Of a stretch of DNA of 47,500 nucleotides, positions 1 to 13,208 are shown piece after piece; position 1 is the stretch's first letter; every line of letters starts with the position of its first letter. The notes under the pieces are model-generated. The model was given only the letters and a program-made list of their open reading frames with translations, was not told the origin of the DNA and did not search any database. A program made the translations under genes and the position numbers. This DNA comes from Adiantum capillus-veneris (Eukaryota > Streptophyta > Polypodiopsida > Polypodiales > Pteridaceae), in assembly GCA_014529385.2 (NCBI GenBank), contig CM043967.1, positions 9,995,001 to 10,042,500 of the forward strand, written 5' to 3'.

Positions 1-3000
1 TTATACATGTTATTCAAGGGGAATTACTAATAGACCCATGGCTTGGAGGAAAATTCATAGATAGTGAAGCAGATCTCCCTCTCCTTTGCTTCTCTCCTAT
101 TCTTGAGCTCTTTGCACTCTTATTCAGGAGCTCCTTACTATCCCTCCTGCTTTCTCTTCACTGAGCAGCTTCAAAATCCCCGATCATGCCCAAGTGTTGA
201 AAGAGGAGCTCCAAAATCCCCCGATGTAGATCTTCAAGAAAGTCCTTGACAACGACGGAAACAATGGCGCAGGAAGAAGTTGCTCGGGCATGCCACAAGA
301 GCAAATCTATGGTCGATGATAGGGTAGGGCTTAGGCAGATAAGTGATGTTTTGACGGTAGGCTAAGCGGTGGGTTTCTTAGGCTGATCGAGCGATCAATT
401 GTAAGCAGGCAGTCAAAAGCTTGGCACTGTAGCAGTTTGATTGGGACAGCTAAGGAGTCATGCCCCAAGGCCGGCCGCTCATCTACTAGCAATGAACTGA
501 TGTACGATGGTGCAAGCCTCTTTTTAGGCCACATGGCTTCCCTGAATCTCCTCCTCCATAATAGAGTACTACAGATTTCCCAAAATGCCCCTCAAATTTT
601 TCAAAATTCCCAAAATACCCCTCATTAAATTTCTCCAAAGAGAAAAAAAAATGTAGCTTTTCATAAGAAGCCTGATTATCTATCAATACAAGATGCTAAA
701 ACTAGAATTTGAGATGGTTATGAAGGCTTTGGAGATGAATTGCTTCATTATTTTTAGACATAATTGCTCTTTTTTGTGAGGTAATTTGTGACAAATTACA
801 TGCTAAGCACTCAAAAACGAATCTCAATTGTCAACTAGTCTTTCTTGGTGGGCCTCGCTATGTAACGTCTATAGAATATAGAAGGACATATGGAAATGTA
901 CATTTAGCATCTAGCATTGAAGGAAACAAGAGCATGAGTAATCTGGCAATGAGAGCATTGTTTGGAAGGGATATATATTTTAGAAATGCTATTATGTTTA
1001 TTTATGGGAGGAAACAAAGTTAAATGCTTTTATAAATAGAGATTATAGGGATCATTTTTTAGAGAGTTAGCTGAGTTTTTAAGAGAAGCAGGTAGATCTC
1101 AAAATTGTTGTTATGTAAATGGAAAGATACAAAGTTATGTACATCAAGTAATAAAGATTGATATCAGAAATCAAAATGCATTCACTATTGCAGTACACCA
1201 CATGCATTGGCTAGTAACTGCAATACATCACATGCATTCACTACTTGTGCATTCACTATTACAATACACCACATGCATTGGATAGTAATCGTATGCAAAG
1301 AGTTGCGTCAATAAACTGCAACAAAAAATGAAGTGCTTCACTGACCTGGAATGTTGTATAGGTGCTTCTCAATTGTCCAATCCACAAGCCGATAATTGAT
1401 TCAAGCTACAAGAAAGAAATTTGAATAGTTAAACATTATATCATGCAACGAAACCTCACAAATCAAAACTGGAAAGTATATAGTGCAAGTCATGCAGAAG
1501 TGCCATACAAAAGTATGGTGGAGAGTGGGCACTGTGGTCTCTCCAAAAATTATAAGAAACGAAAGCCGTGCCCTGCCCCGTAGCGTTTATGTGTTGCGCC
1601 AAGCAAACGCATAGTCATGGGGAGTTGGATGCAAATAACGAACCTTGTAATGTTGCCGAGCTGGAGTCGTGCTTGTGCAATTGAAACATCGAGTGTTGTG
1701 AGTTGTGAAGAGATCCGCGTTTTGGTTGTATTCTTGTAGGCGAGTCTTGTTTTTTTCTGAGCAAGGCATGTTCGTCGGGTCAGGATTGAGATCTAGAGCA
1801 TCCACGTGGCTCAATACGGTGGCGTTAATTTAAAAAAGTCCCCTGGGCTCACCAAGTAACAAGCAGCATCTATGGGAGGTTGAGACCGCATACTCAATAG
1901 CGCTTGCCTCCACTCTATTAGCTTGTGGCACCCTGAGGTTGTGCCCCCCAGACTCACGACACTCTCACCCTCCTCACGCCTTTTTCCTTCCAGTTGGCGA
2001 CCTTCCTCTGTAATGGCTCTTAGCTCAAGCAATAGCCCTCTTCCATCTTCACTCCATGGCGGCCTTTTTCTTAACTGCACTATGCAGTCACTCTTCATGT
2101 AATTCATGCAAGCCTTGCTGCGGCCCTCCACTCCATGCAAGCAGATAGCTAGCTGCACTCGCTATATAAACGTAAAGAAATACACAAAGTCGTGAATGCA
2201 GTGCACAAGCCCTCAACCATCTTTCCAAACCAGCGGTGATTTCCTGTTGAAGATCAACAACATCACCATCATCGTCACCATATATTAATAGGCGACCCTC
2301 TGCAAGTGATTGTTTGTGTTGCATGAGATGCTCATGTGGCTCAGCATGTGGCTTTGCATGCCAATCGGGATCATCTCATCCACTTAGTAAGGATTGCTTG
2401 CCAAGACCTCAGCGGTCGCATAGCTGAACGAATAAAGCAGGCTACGTAGGTGCTGAATAAAGCTGGCAAATCTATTGGTAGCGCAGAGCTTTTCACGGCA
2501 GCGCAGAGCAAAGCAGCGTAGAGCTTTTTCACGACAGCGCATCGTTTTTTAAAATTTTTATTTAAAATAAATGTAATGCCACGTGGTGGCTTCTGCGTTC
2601 AGATAGCGGGAAAAGAGCCTTTGGCTCACCAAGTAAAAAAGAATAAAGATTAGAAAATTTTGAATAATCCAACCAAAATAGATACAAGGGTATTTTGGGA
2701 ATTTTTGAAATATGAGGGATATTTTAATATTTTCTAAAAAAATTAGCATATAACGTGCGTTTGGGAGAAAGGGTCCATAAACTTTGTTTCATATTGAATA
2801 ATTTTTTTTTTCAGACTTATAAAATGTGAGTAATAAATGTATTGAAAACCTAAGAAAGCTACATAGAAAGCCATGCTCCACCCAAGCCATGGCATCAACC
2901 AAAATCCCAACCACATACTATCAGATACATCAGCTAATAAAGGATGCCACCCTATGATCGTTAACAATGGAAGGAAACTAAGGCTAACTTGGGGTTGCCA

Positions 3001-3200
3001 CCAAGAGGATAGCTATGCCATTGTGCACCCCTTGTCCGCCAAGCTAGTGCAAAAGGAACGTAACACCGAGAGAAGAAACATACATAATCATCATTTTTTG
3101 TTTTCTTTTTCCTGTTTAAGCAAGCCGACATGTTGACAGTGTTGGTTGTAGTACTCGAAACACGAGCAACATGGTTGATAAGATCCAACTTTTGAGCCTC
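1..3200. other. No recognisable gene; AT-rich repeat debris
   Basis: Short open frames here resemble no family I recognise and show no exon structure. Local repeats are visible. Near 1180-1290 a block containing CACCACATGCATT is repeated about three times. Near 2470-2545 a GCGCAGAGC...TTTTCACG unit is duplicated. A segment rich in TTCCCAAAATACCC near 597-628 recurs in inverted orientation near 2690-2725. The motif GGCTCACCAAGTAA occurs near 1842 and 2621 in the same orientation. These look like remnants of small non-autonomous elements. Confidence 0.5.
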
Positions 3201-3265
3201 ACCTTTATTCAAGTCAGGTTGACCAGCTTCAATTGGCAACTATATCCCGAGATTGACAAGCGACT

Positions 3266-3881
3266 CTAGTTTATGACTAACGATCCCACAGTCTCTTTGC
3301 TTAACTCACCACCTGAGGGTCTAATCGGTGCACCAATTTCCTCTTGCATCACACTTGATGAGCAACCTGTCTCTTCAGCTGCCTCAATGCAAGATATATC
3401 ATGTTCTTTGACCTTATCTTCCGGCCTAGGATCATCCGTAGAAGGTCTTACCTCCCTAGTAACGCACCTCCAAGTTGTCCTGATCACTAGATTGCGAGCA
3501 ACTAGCACCTCGGGGGGACAGTCCCTAGCATAGTGTCCAATTTTGCGACATTTATAGTAGGCATTCAGAAACAAGGAAAATGCTAACTCTTGTTGGAAAG
3601 TGCCAAAACTGTCCATTTTCAAATCCAAATACTTGGCAATTGGCTTACTCATATTCCACAAAATACACATCTTTATGTCCAACCCACTGCAATTTTGGAC
3701 TGAAAAGCATTCGGCCCAACATAGCAGCTATGAAGTCTACATGGTCATGCAACCAGATAGGGCAACCCTTGAACGTAACCCACACTGGACATAAATCCAT
3801 GAACTCTTCATTAGGGTTGAACGCGGGCGGCCAAGGCATAGCATATGCAAAGAAGGTAGCTCCCTGAATGGCTCCTCTCAT
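3266..3881 (-). pseudogene. LINE ORF1-like (DUF4283-type) fragment with CCHC zinc knuckle, frameshifted
   Basis: Read on the minus strand, the first frame (3881-3645) has the run P-V-W-V-T-F-K-G-C-P-I-W-L followed by D-F-I-A-A-M-L-G. This is the usual look of the DUF4283 domain in plant LINE ORF1/gag-like proteins. The frame then breaks at about 3645-3680, and the continuation in another frame (3682-3266) carries a CCHC knuckle, C-x2-C-x4-H-x4-C, in YKCRKIGHYARDCP. That domain order matches LINE ORF1. No endonuclease or reverse transcriptase follows, so only a 5' piece remains. DUF4283 is a recognition by eye; the knuckle is unambiguous. A retrotransposon-derived host zinc-knuckle gene is the alternative, but the frameshift argues for a relic. 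Confidence 0.6.
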
Positions 3882-3889
3882 AACTAGCT

Positions 3890-4680
3890 CCTGAATAATT
3901 TACTATGAGGTGCATCTAGCCACATAGAAACCTTTGCCTACTGCTATGAACTGGCAGATCACATTTTTTTTCTTAGTCTTTAGTGTTGCCCACTCCCACA
4001 GACCTTGGGTCATCGACATCCGACGGCCTATAAAATATAGCACCAACGACTGAGCACAGCAAGTTTGAAGGCTTTGTAGCGTTGTCTTAGGGCAAAACTA
4101 TGTCTACGCCAGAGCTCTATTCTGACTTAGCCTTATTGCCCCATGCAAGATTTCCTTTGCCATTGTGCGAGCTCCAAACTGAGTAGGCTTCAAAAAAATT
4201 TCCGAATTGGAAACACCCTTTTCTTCCCTTCCGCAAAGGGATCCGGCGACCCACTTTCGTTATCTCCCACGATGGGATGCAAAGGACCCCCCTTGCCTTG
4301 GCACAATTGCGATCCGTGAGCGTGCAAAGGTCGCGATCCATCCACAGAGCTCAATCACGCTTTCAACAGCTTTCACACTATGCAATCCTCGTGTGCAATG
4401 CCAACCTAGTTGCTCCCCTCTTATAATGATGGATCGCGATCTGCACAAGCAGAACACCAACTGCGCGCAGCAAGGTAACCAAGCAAGGAAAAGTAGGGAT
4501 CACATTGCCACCCGTTGAGAGCACGAGGACAAGGCATAAACAAGCCCGCTAGCACAACCCCCGCAGCCCAAAACTGACCCTGTCCTCAATCGACACAGAG
4601 CAGAGCAAACCACAGCCCCCAACAAACACCTTCTCAGTACTTCCTCATGCCCCACTAATTCCAGTTTCATTTTGAATAAT
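3890..4680. other. No gene recognised
   Basis: Open frames on both strands here do not resemble a known family, and no repeat structure stands out. It lies just outside the left terminal inverted repeat of the MULE and is probably the flank into which the element inserted. Confidence 0.4.
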
Positions 4681-4689
4681 TTTACTTAT

Positions 4690-4870
4690 AGATGAAATGA
4701 GAAATTTTTAATAAAAAAAAACTATAAGTCTAACAAGAAAAAGGGGTCGTTTTACCACCTCTCAATATGTAAGTACAGGGTTTTTTAAGGCCATTTGAAC
4801 GCACGTGATATACTTAGTTTCTTATAAGTGCATCCCCCGAGTGTAAATCCATGCATCCCTCCCATAGCTC
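4690..4870 (+). repeat. Left terminal inverted repeat of MULE 1
   Basis: Reverse-complemented, this stretch aligns with 14790-14960. The best block contains TATCACGTGCGTTCAA in both arms (4796-4811 here). It is preceded by CTCGGGGG in both, and followed by a C-rich block and a T-run (CCCTTTTCTT...TTTTTTT) in both. Similarity is interrupted by short indels, so the element is old. Confidence 0.75.
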
Positions 4871-6362
4871 TAGGCATCCTTGCTCCAAAAGCACCAAAAG
4901 CACATGTGTCATATGCTCCAAAAGCACATGCACTTGTGCTATATGGTCCAAAAACATTGAAACCTATGCCATATGGTTCAAAAGCACCTATACATGTTCC
5001 GTGAGGACTGACACTCACTGCAAGCATTGCAAACTCTCGTGCCCGCCATCTTTGAAAATGCAGGATTCCTTCCTCAGAATCTCAAGAAAGGTGACATCTT
5101 CTATCTCTGCTATATCTACTGCTGCAACAAATCGACCATTGAGTTGGATTCCTTCTTATTACTATATGCTTTTATTGTATTTAACTTTTTGTTTAGTCTC
5201 GATGGATGATTTGTTATATCCTTCCTCTGTTTAATGATTGTGTTCATCCACTTGATCTTGATATACTTTGCATATAATGGATCTTTGGAATAAGTGAGAA
5301 GATGCTCCATCACGAAGTTTTTTGTTTTGCATGAAAAAGATTCTTTTTTAAAGTTTTGAAACTATCCAACGGGCTAGATCTCCCCACTGGCAAAAGGATA
5401 TATGATACAAAAAAGAAGGAGGGAGACTCTCCCATACCATATAAAAATATACAATGGCTGAATCAAAAAATGGGAGGGGGAAAGCCATGCACATGGCTTA
5501 TAGTTCCATTGGATACTCCATCCCATTATGAAGAAAGGCCTTAGCCACCACATCTGTATGAAAGTCTGATGTTGTCTCTTTGTCAGCGCTACCTTGTATT
5601 TTTCCAGACTGGCCAAGGAGGGCACATAGTGTTGTTGTTGTAGACATACGTCTTCAAAACTTTGTAGCAACACGTCCACCACACAAACCATAGGTGCAAG
5701 CTATTTATCATCCTCCACATGCATTTGATCTCTTGCTGCTATCAAGAAATCATGCATCAGACACTCTTGAGGTTGTTTGGCTAGAAGCATGATTCCTAAG
5801 CTATTTTACTCTTTTCTCCATGAGGAATTTTACTTCAGCTTCCCAAGATTTTTCCACATTGAATGGAGTATGTTGTGCCTTTGACTGACCTACTTAGCCA
5901 TCATCATCTCCAGCATGATCTTGTTCCTACTCATCACTATCAGCCTCCTCTTCTAGGCTTCTTCTTCCACATACTCATACTCTTTGTTTGAATCGAGGTG
6001 ATTAGAAGGTGGTGCTTCCATATTTGATTGAGAATCCCAAAATCCGAGCAAACAAAATCAAGCAAACCATAAGTCGAGCAAAACCTGTGATGTTTTGTGA
6101 AACCCTTGTGCAATATATTTGTTATATACATATTCAATTTTTGTTGGGGCTAGAAACAATCCCTTCATAGTTTCTTTACTTTAGAAAACTCTTTTTTAAT
6201 TGTTCGATCACTCACACATGCCAAAAACCTTACATCAACAATGAAATCGACAAAAAAGATGTATTGCACCTACAATTCAAAAATGTGTACAATGTACAAC
6301 AATACTTCCGATCAAAGTACTTGGCACAAAATTTACACCCATAACCATATATCACCAAAAAA
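4871..6362. other. Decayed arm between left TIR and the SWIM region
   Basis: This should hold the C-terminal end of the minus-strand MULE transposase, but only short open pieces remain. Minus-strand frames at 5374-5691 and 4785-5027 are the longest. The latter is an imperfect Gly/Ala/Phe-rich repeat made from (C)AAAAGCAC-type units at about 4880-5000. No domain can be named. Confidence 0.4.
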
Positions 6363-9300
6363 CTACTTCTCCAAACCATTGCAAGGTACACAAGCCTTCA
6401 AGGCTACATCTTCATCCGTGCACCTCCAAGTGCTTAAACTAACTCTATTTTTGTTAGGAAGCCTCCTGCATGAACTCATGAGCGTGAGGGTCAAGGCCAA
6501 GGACTTGCAAAAATATGAATTAAATGTGCTTACATGGCATTTATACAAGGCGTTTGATTTCTCGATTTTGAAAATCCTCGTAAGTACATCTAGGAAAATT
6601 TGGCATTGTCACGGAGTATGTCACTCCCTTTGCACTTGACCCCGTAGTCTTAACATAGAAAACATGTGTTTCATTGCAAACCACAATGACCTCTTGCATG
6701 AACTCTGCTGCCATGGTTCTACCTAGTTCAATCTTGCCATGAAATTCCTTTGTTAATTGTAATCTCCACTTTACAATCTTGCCATCTCTCAATTTGGAAC
6801 GGATGCTGCTAGCAAATCTTTGGTTCAATGTAATTTTTTCATGAATTCTTGTTGCTAAAGTCACTCCTCCTTGCAAAACAAAACCATTGGCTTGCAATTG
6901 AGTTACCTCTTGAGGCTGCAAATTTGTGCCCTTTGCGACCAGCCAAACACCAGGAGCTGGACCAGGTGGCCCTTCAAACCTTCCAAGTGTGCATGTTATT
7001 GGAGTTACAAAACCAAATGAACCCTTCTACGAGCCCTCCTGGGTTTGAACCAGATCGAGGATATTTCCTGCAACCCTAGAAGCAAGGAGCGGGCACCCCA
7101 TTTTTGGAATCCATAGAACAATCATTAATGAGCCGCCTATAATGATCTCCATCTTTTGACACCACACCAAAACAAGTCATCTTTTGCCCAAGTTCTGTTC
7201 TTCTTATGGCCCAAATTGACTTTTCTACAATTACCTCTAGATATGAGACATTCCTTGAAGGATTTTTTGTGTGTTGGAGCCCACTAATTGAAGTTGTCAT
7301 TGTAACATATTCTGGTTGGTGGTTGTCCTCCACCAAGATAATACTTGCATCAACAAAAATTGGCCTCTTTCTTCTAACACTCTTTTCTTGGAGTATAGTT
7401 CTATTCATTGAGGACTATTGACACCCATTTCATGCATTAAAGAGTGTGTTAGGTCAACTAGTTTCCTTCTTGCTGCTGTTGCAAAAGATGAAGGTTGGTT
7501 CATGAAGCGATCTTCCAAGTCTTTAATGCCGAGACCAAAAGAGCTACCAAAACCTTTTAAATAGGCATTATATTTCACACTTTGAAGCACAACCAAAGCC
7601 ATATCTGCACATGCTACCCCATACAAACTTATGTGACCCTTATAACCAATAGAGGCACGCATACTACCATGTTTTGATTTAGATAAGTTTGTGTTAGGGA
7701 CAAAGATACCTTCAACATCTTGCGATACAAATCTTTCCCCCCAATGAGGGACTCATACAATTCCACCAAGCCAACCATGTCTCCAATGAAGGAACCTCCC
7801 CTTCAACGGCCATTCCTGTTTTCCAAAATCTCCTAAGCTCTCTCTTACAATTCTCAGTCGCATTCTTTGTTGGTACAGTTCTCCATTTGCAGCACAAAAT
7901 CTTGTGCTCCTCTTGAAATGCTGGATGGATGCACTTGGCAGTATGTCGAACCATACTTTGCTCCCAATGGAACAAACATGATCTCTCTTTGTTTGGAATA
8001 GAATTCTTTGCTCCTCCAAGATAAACCGTACGCACAACAATCCAATTGGCATTGCTTCATCTACCATGAATCCTCTGCCATGAATCCTTTGAACTCTGGT
8101 TTATCAAAACCTTGTTCCTTAACCACATTATTTAGCATCTTCCAAAATTCAATATGAGCATATTTATTTTCCACAGTAAACTCAACAGTTGCAATGGTGA
8201 GCAGCTCTTGTACGTAAGGGTCATAGACATGTGCTGACATAGTTGGCCATCCTTGAACACGGTGGACATGATCAAAGTGCACCCACATTTGCTCTAAATT
8301 ACCTCCAGGGAGCATCCGATTATCTAAATCAACTCCACTGCCAAGTCATTTAAGTGACATTTTAAATACATGGGGCTACACCTTATCAACCAATTGGCCT
8401 GGGAAGATGATACTATGGCTAAAAGGATATTTGCAATTGCTTTTACAATCAAGCACTAACTCAAGACCCTTTGTGATGATATTCTTTGATATTTTTGCAC
8501 ACTCCAAACTTTGCTCTACTCTCCTTTTATTTGAAGGAGAGTCAGACTGCCCAGGAATTCAACAAACTCCAAATCTTCAATCACACCTCTTGCCGTTGAA
8601 CCTGCTCCAATAAGCTTTTCCATGATAATATCATGAGTAGTGGCTCTCTCCAACTGTTTGGCAATCACCAAAGGATCTCCACTTGCACGATCAAGCAACA
8701 TTTCATCTATGTGACTCTCAATCGTCTGACTCCTCCCCTCTGCACATGGATGATTATGTTCTCCAAGATGCAAAGCACACCTAGTACAATGGTGCTTATC
8801 TCTTGGCAACAATAGTCAATAACTGCAAGACATGTAGAGACACATTCTAGCATTTTTCCACAGTGAGTGCATGTCAATGTGCCATACTGAGAGGAGACCA
8901 ATCCTTTAGGAAATGATTTAACAAGCTGACCTCGCCACTGAGACTCATTGGACATATTTGAGTGCAAATAAAATGGACAATCAATGTTAATGCAATGCAA
9001 ATGCCCAAAGCATCTGCTAAATCTAACAACACCATTAAAACTATCACTACTGCAAGTGACATATTATGTCCACATGTGACTATCATGTCTTTGCTCCATA
9101 CCACATACCTGAAGAATCATCAACTGGTGGCAATTCAAATGCAATGTAGCCATCATATTTCAATGGGATCTTATCAGTCTGGACCACCTTCTTGTCTTGA
9201 TGGAGTGCAATATAAACTTCTTTGCAATGACATGCACTTAATTATGTCAATCACACTTGCATTGATCTTTAAGTGATCTACTTTGTGTAGATCATCATTA

Positions 9301-9761
9301 AAATTCTCCATTGTTGTCTTTCTTGTCTTGAGCAACTTTGCTGATGCCTGCACCAATTTGATCATCACTTCTAACATCTACCTTGTAGAGCTGGTGTAGC
9401 TCATGATCAAGCATAAAAGTATTCTCATCATCGTCTGATATTGTAGCCTCCAGCTTTACTTGTGGTACAGAGAATGTTAGCGATCGAAGATAGAAATTGG
9501 CATCACAAAGCTCAAAATGTTCTTGCACAGAAGCAACTGCTAGCATATAAAATCTACTTTCAAACATTAGCACTAGCTTATGTCCACGTCGTGGTCCAAA
9601 AACTGTAATGCATCTCCCCATGGGTTAATAGTGTGACAAGCAGAATTTTTAAAATATTGATACAAACGACAAGGAAGCACTGGTAGTGTACAGATTGCTA
9701 CAAAGGGTTGGATCAAAGTTTTAAATTTCTTTCCAAATTTTTTAATTGAAAGTCTAGTCAT
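6363..9761 (-). pseudogene. MULE transposase with SWIM zinc finger, copy 1 (decayed)
   Basis: Reading minus, the order is as follows. An N-terminal domain occupies about 9761-9100. A Cys/His region follows (9000-8700: C-x-G-H-x2-C-x-N-x2-C, then C-T-H-C, then a LGEHNHP-like string). The MULE DDE-like core lies at about 8330-7720, with WVHFDHVHR, a FW-x-ML segment, GFMVDEA and HWEQSMVRHTAKC. A basic linker runs 7660-7080, and the SWIM region is near 6650-6530. The frame jumps many times and stops are frequent, so it is dead. In the SWIM motif one Cys of C-x-C reads Tyr (FPRCTYEDF). A short GGATTCATGG-type duplication at about 8066-8090 puts the GFMxDEA motif out of frame. Copy 2 (18117-21337) is collinear throughout, which is the main support. 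Assigning D in HFDH and in MVDEA as catalytic is inference. Confidence 0.7.
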
Positions 9762-10174
9762 AACTACAAGCCGCCTGAGGAGATTTGCACGTTCATGTAT
9801 CCATACTTGCCAATCATGGCTTTCTTTAATATCTTATATCTATATTAAAAAGAGAAAGTCAATTGCTAGGTTGCAGCAAATCCCACTCTTCAGCCTAGGT
9901 GCTTCCCCTCCCACTCTCCAGCCTTATGCATCTAGCCTACGTGGAGGTTTTCTTGAAACCACGCCTCTAAACTGCCAGTCTCAGCATCAATTGCACTGCC
10001 ACCTTGCATCAGTCTGCCCCTCACCATCCCATCCCAATAGGGCCGTTGCTTTGACATTGAGATGCGGAGGTGCACTGAGGCATTGGGCGCACACACGATC
10101 AAGTGCATGTGTTGAGCTACGGGCTCCCACTCACGGCATGCACTTATAAAACGGGGGTGCACTATCATGGGCTT

Positions 10175-10178
<4 letters not shown>

Positions 10179-10233
<55 letters not shown>
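10179..10233 (+). repeat. (GT)n microsatellite
   Basis: About 27 uninterrupted GT units in the centre of MULE 1. Confidence 0.97.
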
Positions 10234-10234
<1 letters not shown>

Positions 10235-10303
10235 CTACTTGCAAATAAGTGCTAATCTTCAACATTAGAGCTGTGATGCATTGTTGGCAACACTTTGCTG
10301 CAG

Positions 10304-10306
<3 letters not shown>

Positions 10307-10349
<43 letters not shown>
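10307..10349 (+). repeat. (CT)n microsatellite
   Basis: About 21 CT units, directly downstream of the GT tract. Confidence 0.97.
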
Positions 10350-10353
<4 letters not shown>

Positions 10354-10893
10354 AAACAAGCGTTGATGAGTGGATGTGGAACGACTTGCTGATCCATTAG
10401 GCTAAGGAATCGCTCTTCCTTCTTGGCTAAGCTTACTTTCTTGGTGTGCCTCAATATCCACCTCATGATCATCAAGATGTGATCCCTTCAATACTACGTT
10501 AGATGGCTTCCAAATTTTCTCCACCAATACTGTTGGCCACCTCTTCATCCTCCTCCTCTGTTTCCTCTCTTTTTGTGTACTGCAGGTCCTCCTCTTGCTC
10601 CTTGATTGCATAGTTCTCCACCACTGTAGGCCGGACCATGAAGCTACTGCATCAATAGACTTACCGACTGCACGTGATCTATATCGTCGACCAAGTCGTC
10701 ACGACGACGTGAGCCCAAGTGATGTGATGGGAGCATGGTAGTAGATGGCAAGGAGCTTGCCCATCCCGTCCAGCACAGTGCGCACCTTCTGTTAGATGGT
10801 TGGGAGCAACCCGCTATTGAAGGGCTGCATAGTCAGTTGCACTTGTGTGCGTGCCCAATATGCAGGCACTGTGATGCATTGTTGATAGCACTT

Positions 10894-11026
<133 letters not shown>

Positions 11027-11232
11027 CTATAGTGCTCAACCTCCTTCGTTCTCTCACTCTTTGACGTGCTTCACTTCCTCAATCCTATCCTCAAGCCGTC
11101 ACAAACACGAGCACAGGCTCCTGTGGTTTGCATTCCACCAAGAGCTTGACTGTCTCTAACGGCATTGTTTAAGCTTCTTTGTGCGAAGGTGAGAGCATCA
11201 TCCGTGAAGAAACCTCCTCCCAGGTACCTTTG

Positions 11233-11282
11233 AAAACTACCTGTAGCCATCCACGCCGGCATGGATGGCTACAAACAGTTTT
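11233..11282. repeat. Short palindromic element, copy a
   Basis: Inverted repeat with arms of the type CTGTAGCCATCC / GGATGGCTACA around an ACGCCGGCAT centre, flanked by AAAACT/AGTTTT. Same family as 11915-11962 and 12926-12974. Confidence 0.85.
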
Positions 11283-11414
11283 GTTACATAGTTTTAAGGT
11301 TACTGTGCACGGCTGTGTTATTAATGCAGCTTCAGCTAGTGATAGATAATTTTTTATCAACTCCACATCAATTCCTTCACCTCTCTCCCCCTCTTGCCCC
11401 GCCGAAGCTTGCAT

Positions 11415-11554
<140 letters not shown>

Positions 11555-11914
11555 CCTCCAAGATCAACATGATCATCTCACGATACCGGCCTATTGCCCC
11601 CAAGCCAGCTTCATTCGCATCATGAGGAATTAATGAGCTAAAACAGTGCTAGCTGAGATATAAGCGATAGCGGTGGTATCTCGTCAAAGCTTTTAGCCCT
11701 TCATTTCATGCGCCCACCTGGCACAGGTTTTAAGCATATTTTGAACCTGATCTGGCGGAGATAGTGGTGGCGAGAAAGAGCCGGCTAGTTCAATAGAATG
11801 GCTGTATGAGCCGGACGACAGGACTCTTGGTGGCTGGGCTCCACATACTTGCCTTGGGTGGGTGAGGTCAGCACGACCTGGAAACTGAGTGCGGCATGCT
11901 CTTGATAGATTTGC

Positions 11915-11962
11915 AAACTACCTGTAGCAATCCACACCGGCGTGGATGGCTATAGGAAGTTA
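11915..11962. repeat. Short palindromic element, copy b
   Basis: Second member: AAACTACCTGTAGC on the left and GTGGATGGCTAT on the right around ACCGG. It has a few arm mismatches compared with copy a. Confidence 0.85.
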
Positions 11963-12925
11963 TTTACCCTAAGCATGCAGGCCTCCTCATAACACTGGCT
12001 AGCTGCTGCAGTTTCATGATCGCATGCACTAGCTTTTTCTTGCCACAGCAAGATGACATATTGTCACCATGAATATGCTTGACCCTATACAGATATCACT
12101 GGGCTACCTTGATTACCGTCCAATTTCGGGTTGCGCCAGGGGACCATGGGTTTGGGCTGAAAAGGCGTTGAAGGATGCTAGTAGGCACATGCTCTATGGG
12201 TGCATAGGATATTCCAGTCCAGACAAGTACCATGACTGGCAGACCATTATATGCTATTAGTGATCTTAGCTAACCAAGCTTATCATTACAAGATTCTTGT
12301 GCACCTTAGTATAAGCTTTCATTTTTCATGACAAATAGCCAGCTTTCGATTTACATGAAGAAAGCAAAAACACAGATAGCACATATGCATGCCTACTTCG
12401 TAGCGCCATGCGCAAGCCTGCCTGCTCCTTAATCCTGTAAGGAGAAGTCCAAAGGAAAGAACTAGACCAAACATTCCATTTGCAAAACACCAAGCAGGCT
12501 GGGACTCTGGATGAGTCGGATCATCTCTTTCAGGTATTTTGAACTCCTCAATGGCACCCTTTGCAAGTCAAGCTGGAAACAGCTTTAGTGGCTTCCCTTC
12601 ACATGCTTACAAGAGTTTGAAGTGCTAAAATTGAGCGACACTCACCTTGATAGCTTGTTGAAACTTGCTGCACGAACAACATTGAGACAATGGTGCTAAT
12701 CTTTGCTGCTAATAGTGCTCTAGTTTGCACAACTGCTACAAATCAGGGTCATTCTCATGATAGTTTGCAATAGTACATGGCGGGTTGTGACTGATCAGGG
12801 ATGGCTGAGCTACTACTGCTACTTCCATATTAAGCTAAGTATGATGATGCAGAGCTGGTTTCTTGGCCGGAACATGAGAAGAGACACCATTATCGTGAGA
12901 GCAATATTCCCGCTAAATCATTTGC

Positions 12926-12974
12926 AAACTATATATAGCCATCCACGCCGGCGTGGATGGCTACTGGAAGTTTT
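12926..12974. repeat. Short palindromic element, copy c
   Basis: Third member, with an almost perfect TAGCCATCCACGCCGG / CGTGGATGGCTA core. Like copy b it is preceded by TTGC and followed by GGAAGTT. Confidence 0.85.
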
Positions 12975-13073
12975 TTTCTCATGAGTTATCATTACTAAAA
13001 ATCAAAACGGACCACTTTGATAACACATGAGATTGTTTTTAAATTTATTCATCACTTGCTAGAATTTGTTAGC

Positions 13074-13128
13074 TCCTTCAAGCCATCCAAGGCAGCATAG
13101 ATATTGCCGACATGGTTGGCTAGAAGGA
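13074..13128. repeat. Hairpin with AGCCA..CC arms
   Basis: Arms TCCTTCAAGCCATCC and (inverted) GGTTGGCTAGAAGGA, with an inner GGCA/TGCC pair. The shared AGCCATCC suggests a relative of the three palindromes upstream. Confidence 0.6.
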
Positions 13129-13208
13129 ATTTCTGAGTTAGTTTTTTTATTTATTTTTAATTGTAGTAAAGTTGGTTTGGTATTGGAGTGAAGTAAGGAA
13201 ATTGGTTT

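Noticed and set aside
64-249. Open frame with a signal-peptide-like start near the left edge
   Set aside because: It begins with GTG rather than ATG, has no homology I recognise and no exon context.
1842-2640. GGCTCACCAAGTAA motif at 1842 and 2621 as terminal repeats of an element
   Set aside because: Both are in the same orientation and only about 20 bp match; no internal structure supports an element.
8874-9104. Hydrophobic minus-strand frame resembling a membrane protein
   Set aside because: It is an alternative frame over the Cys/His region of the MULE transposase; the collinear copy at 20561-20749 supports the other frame.
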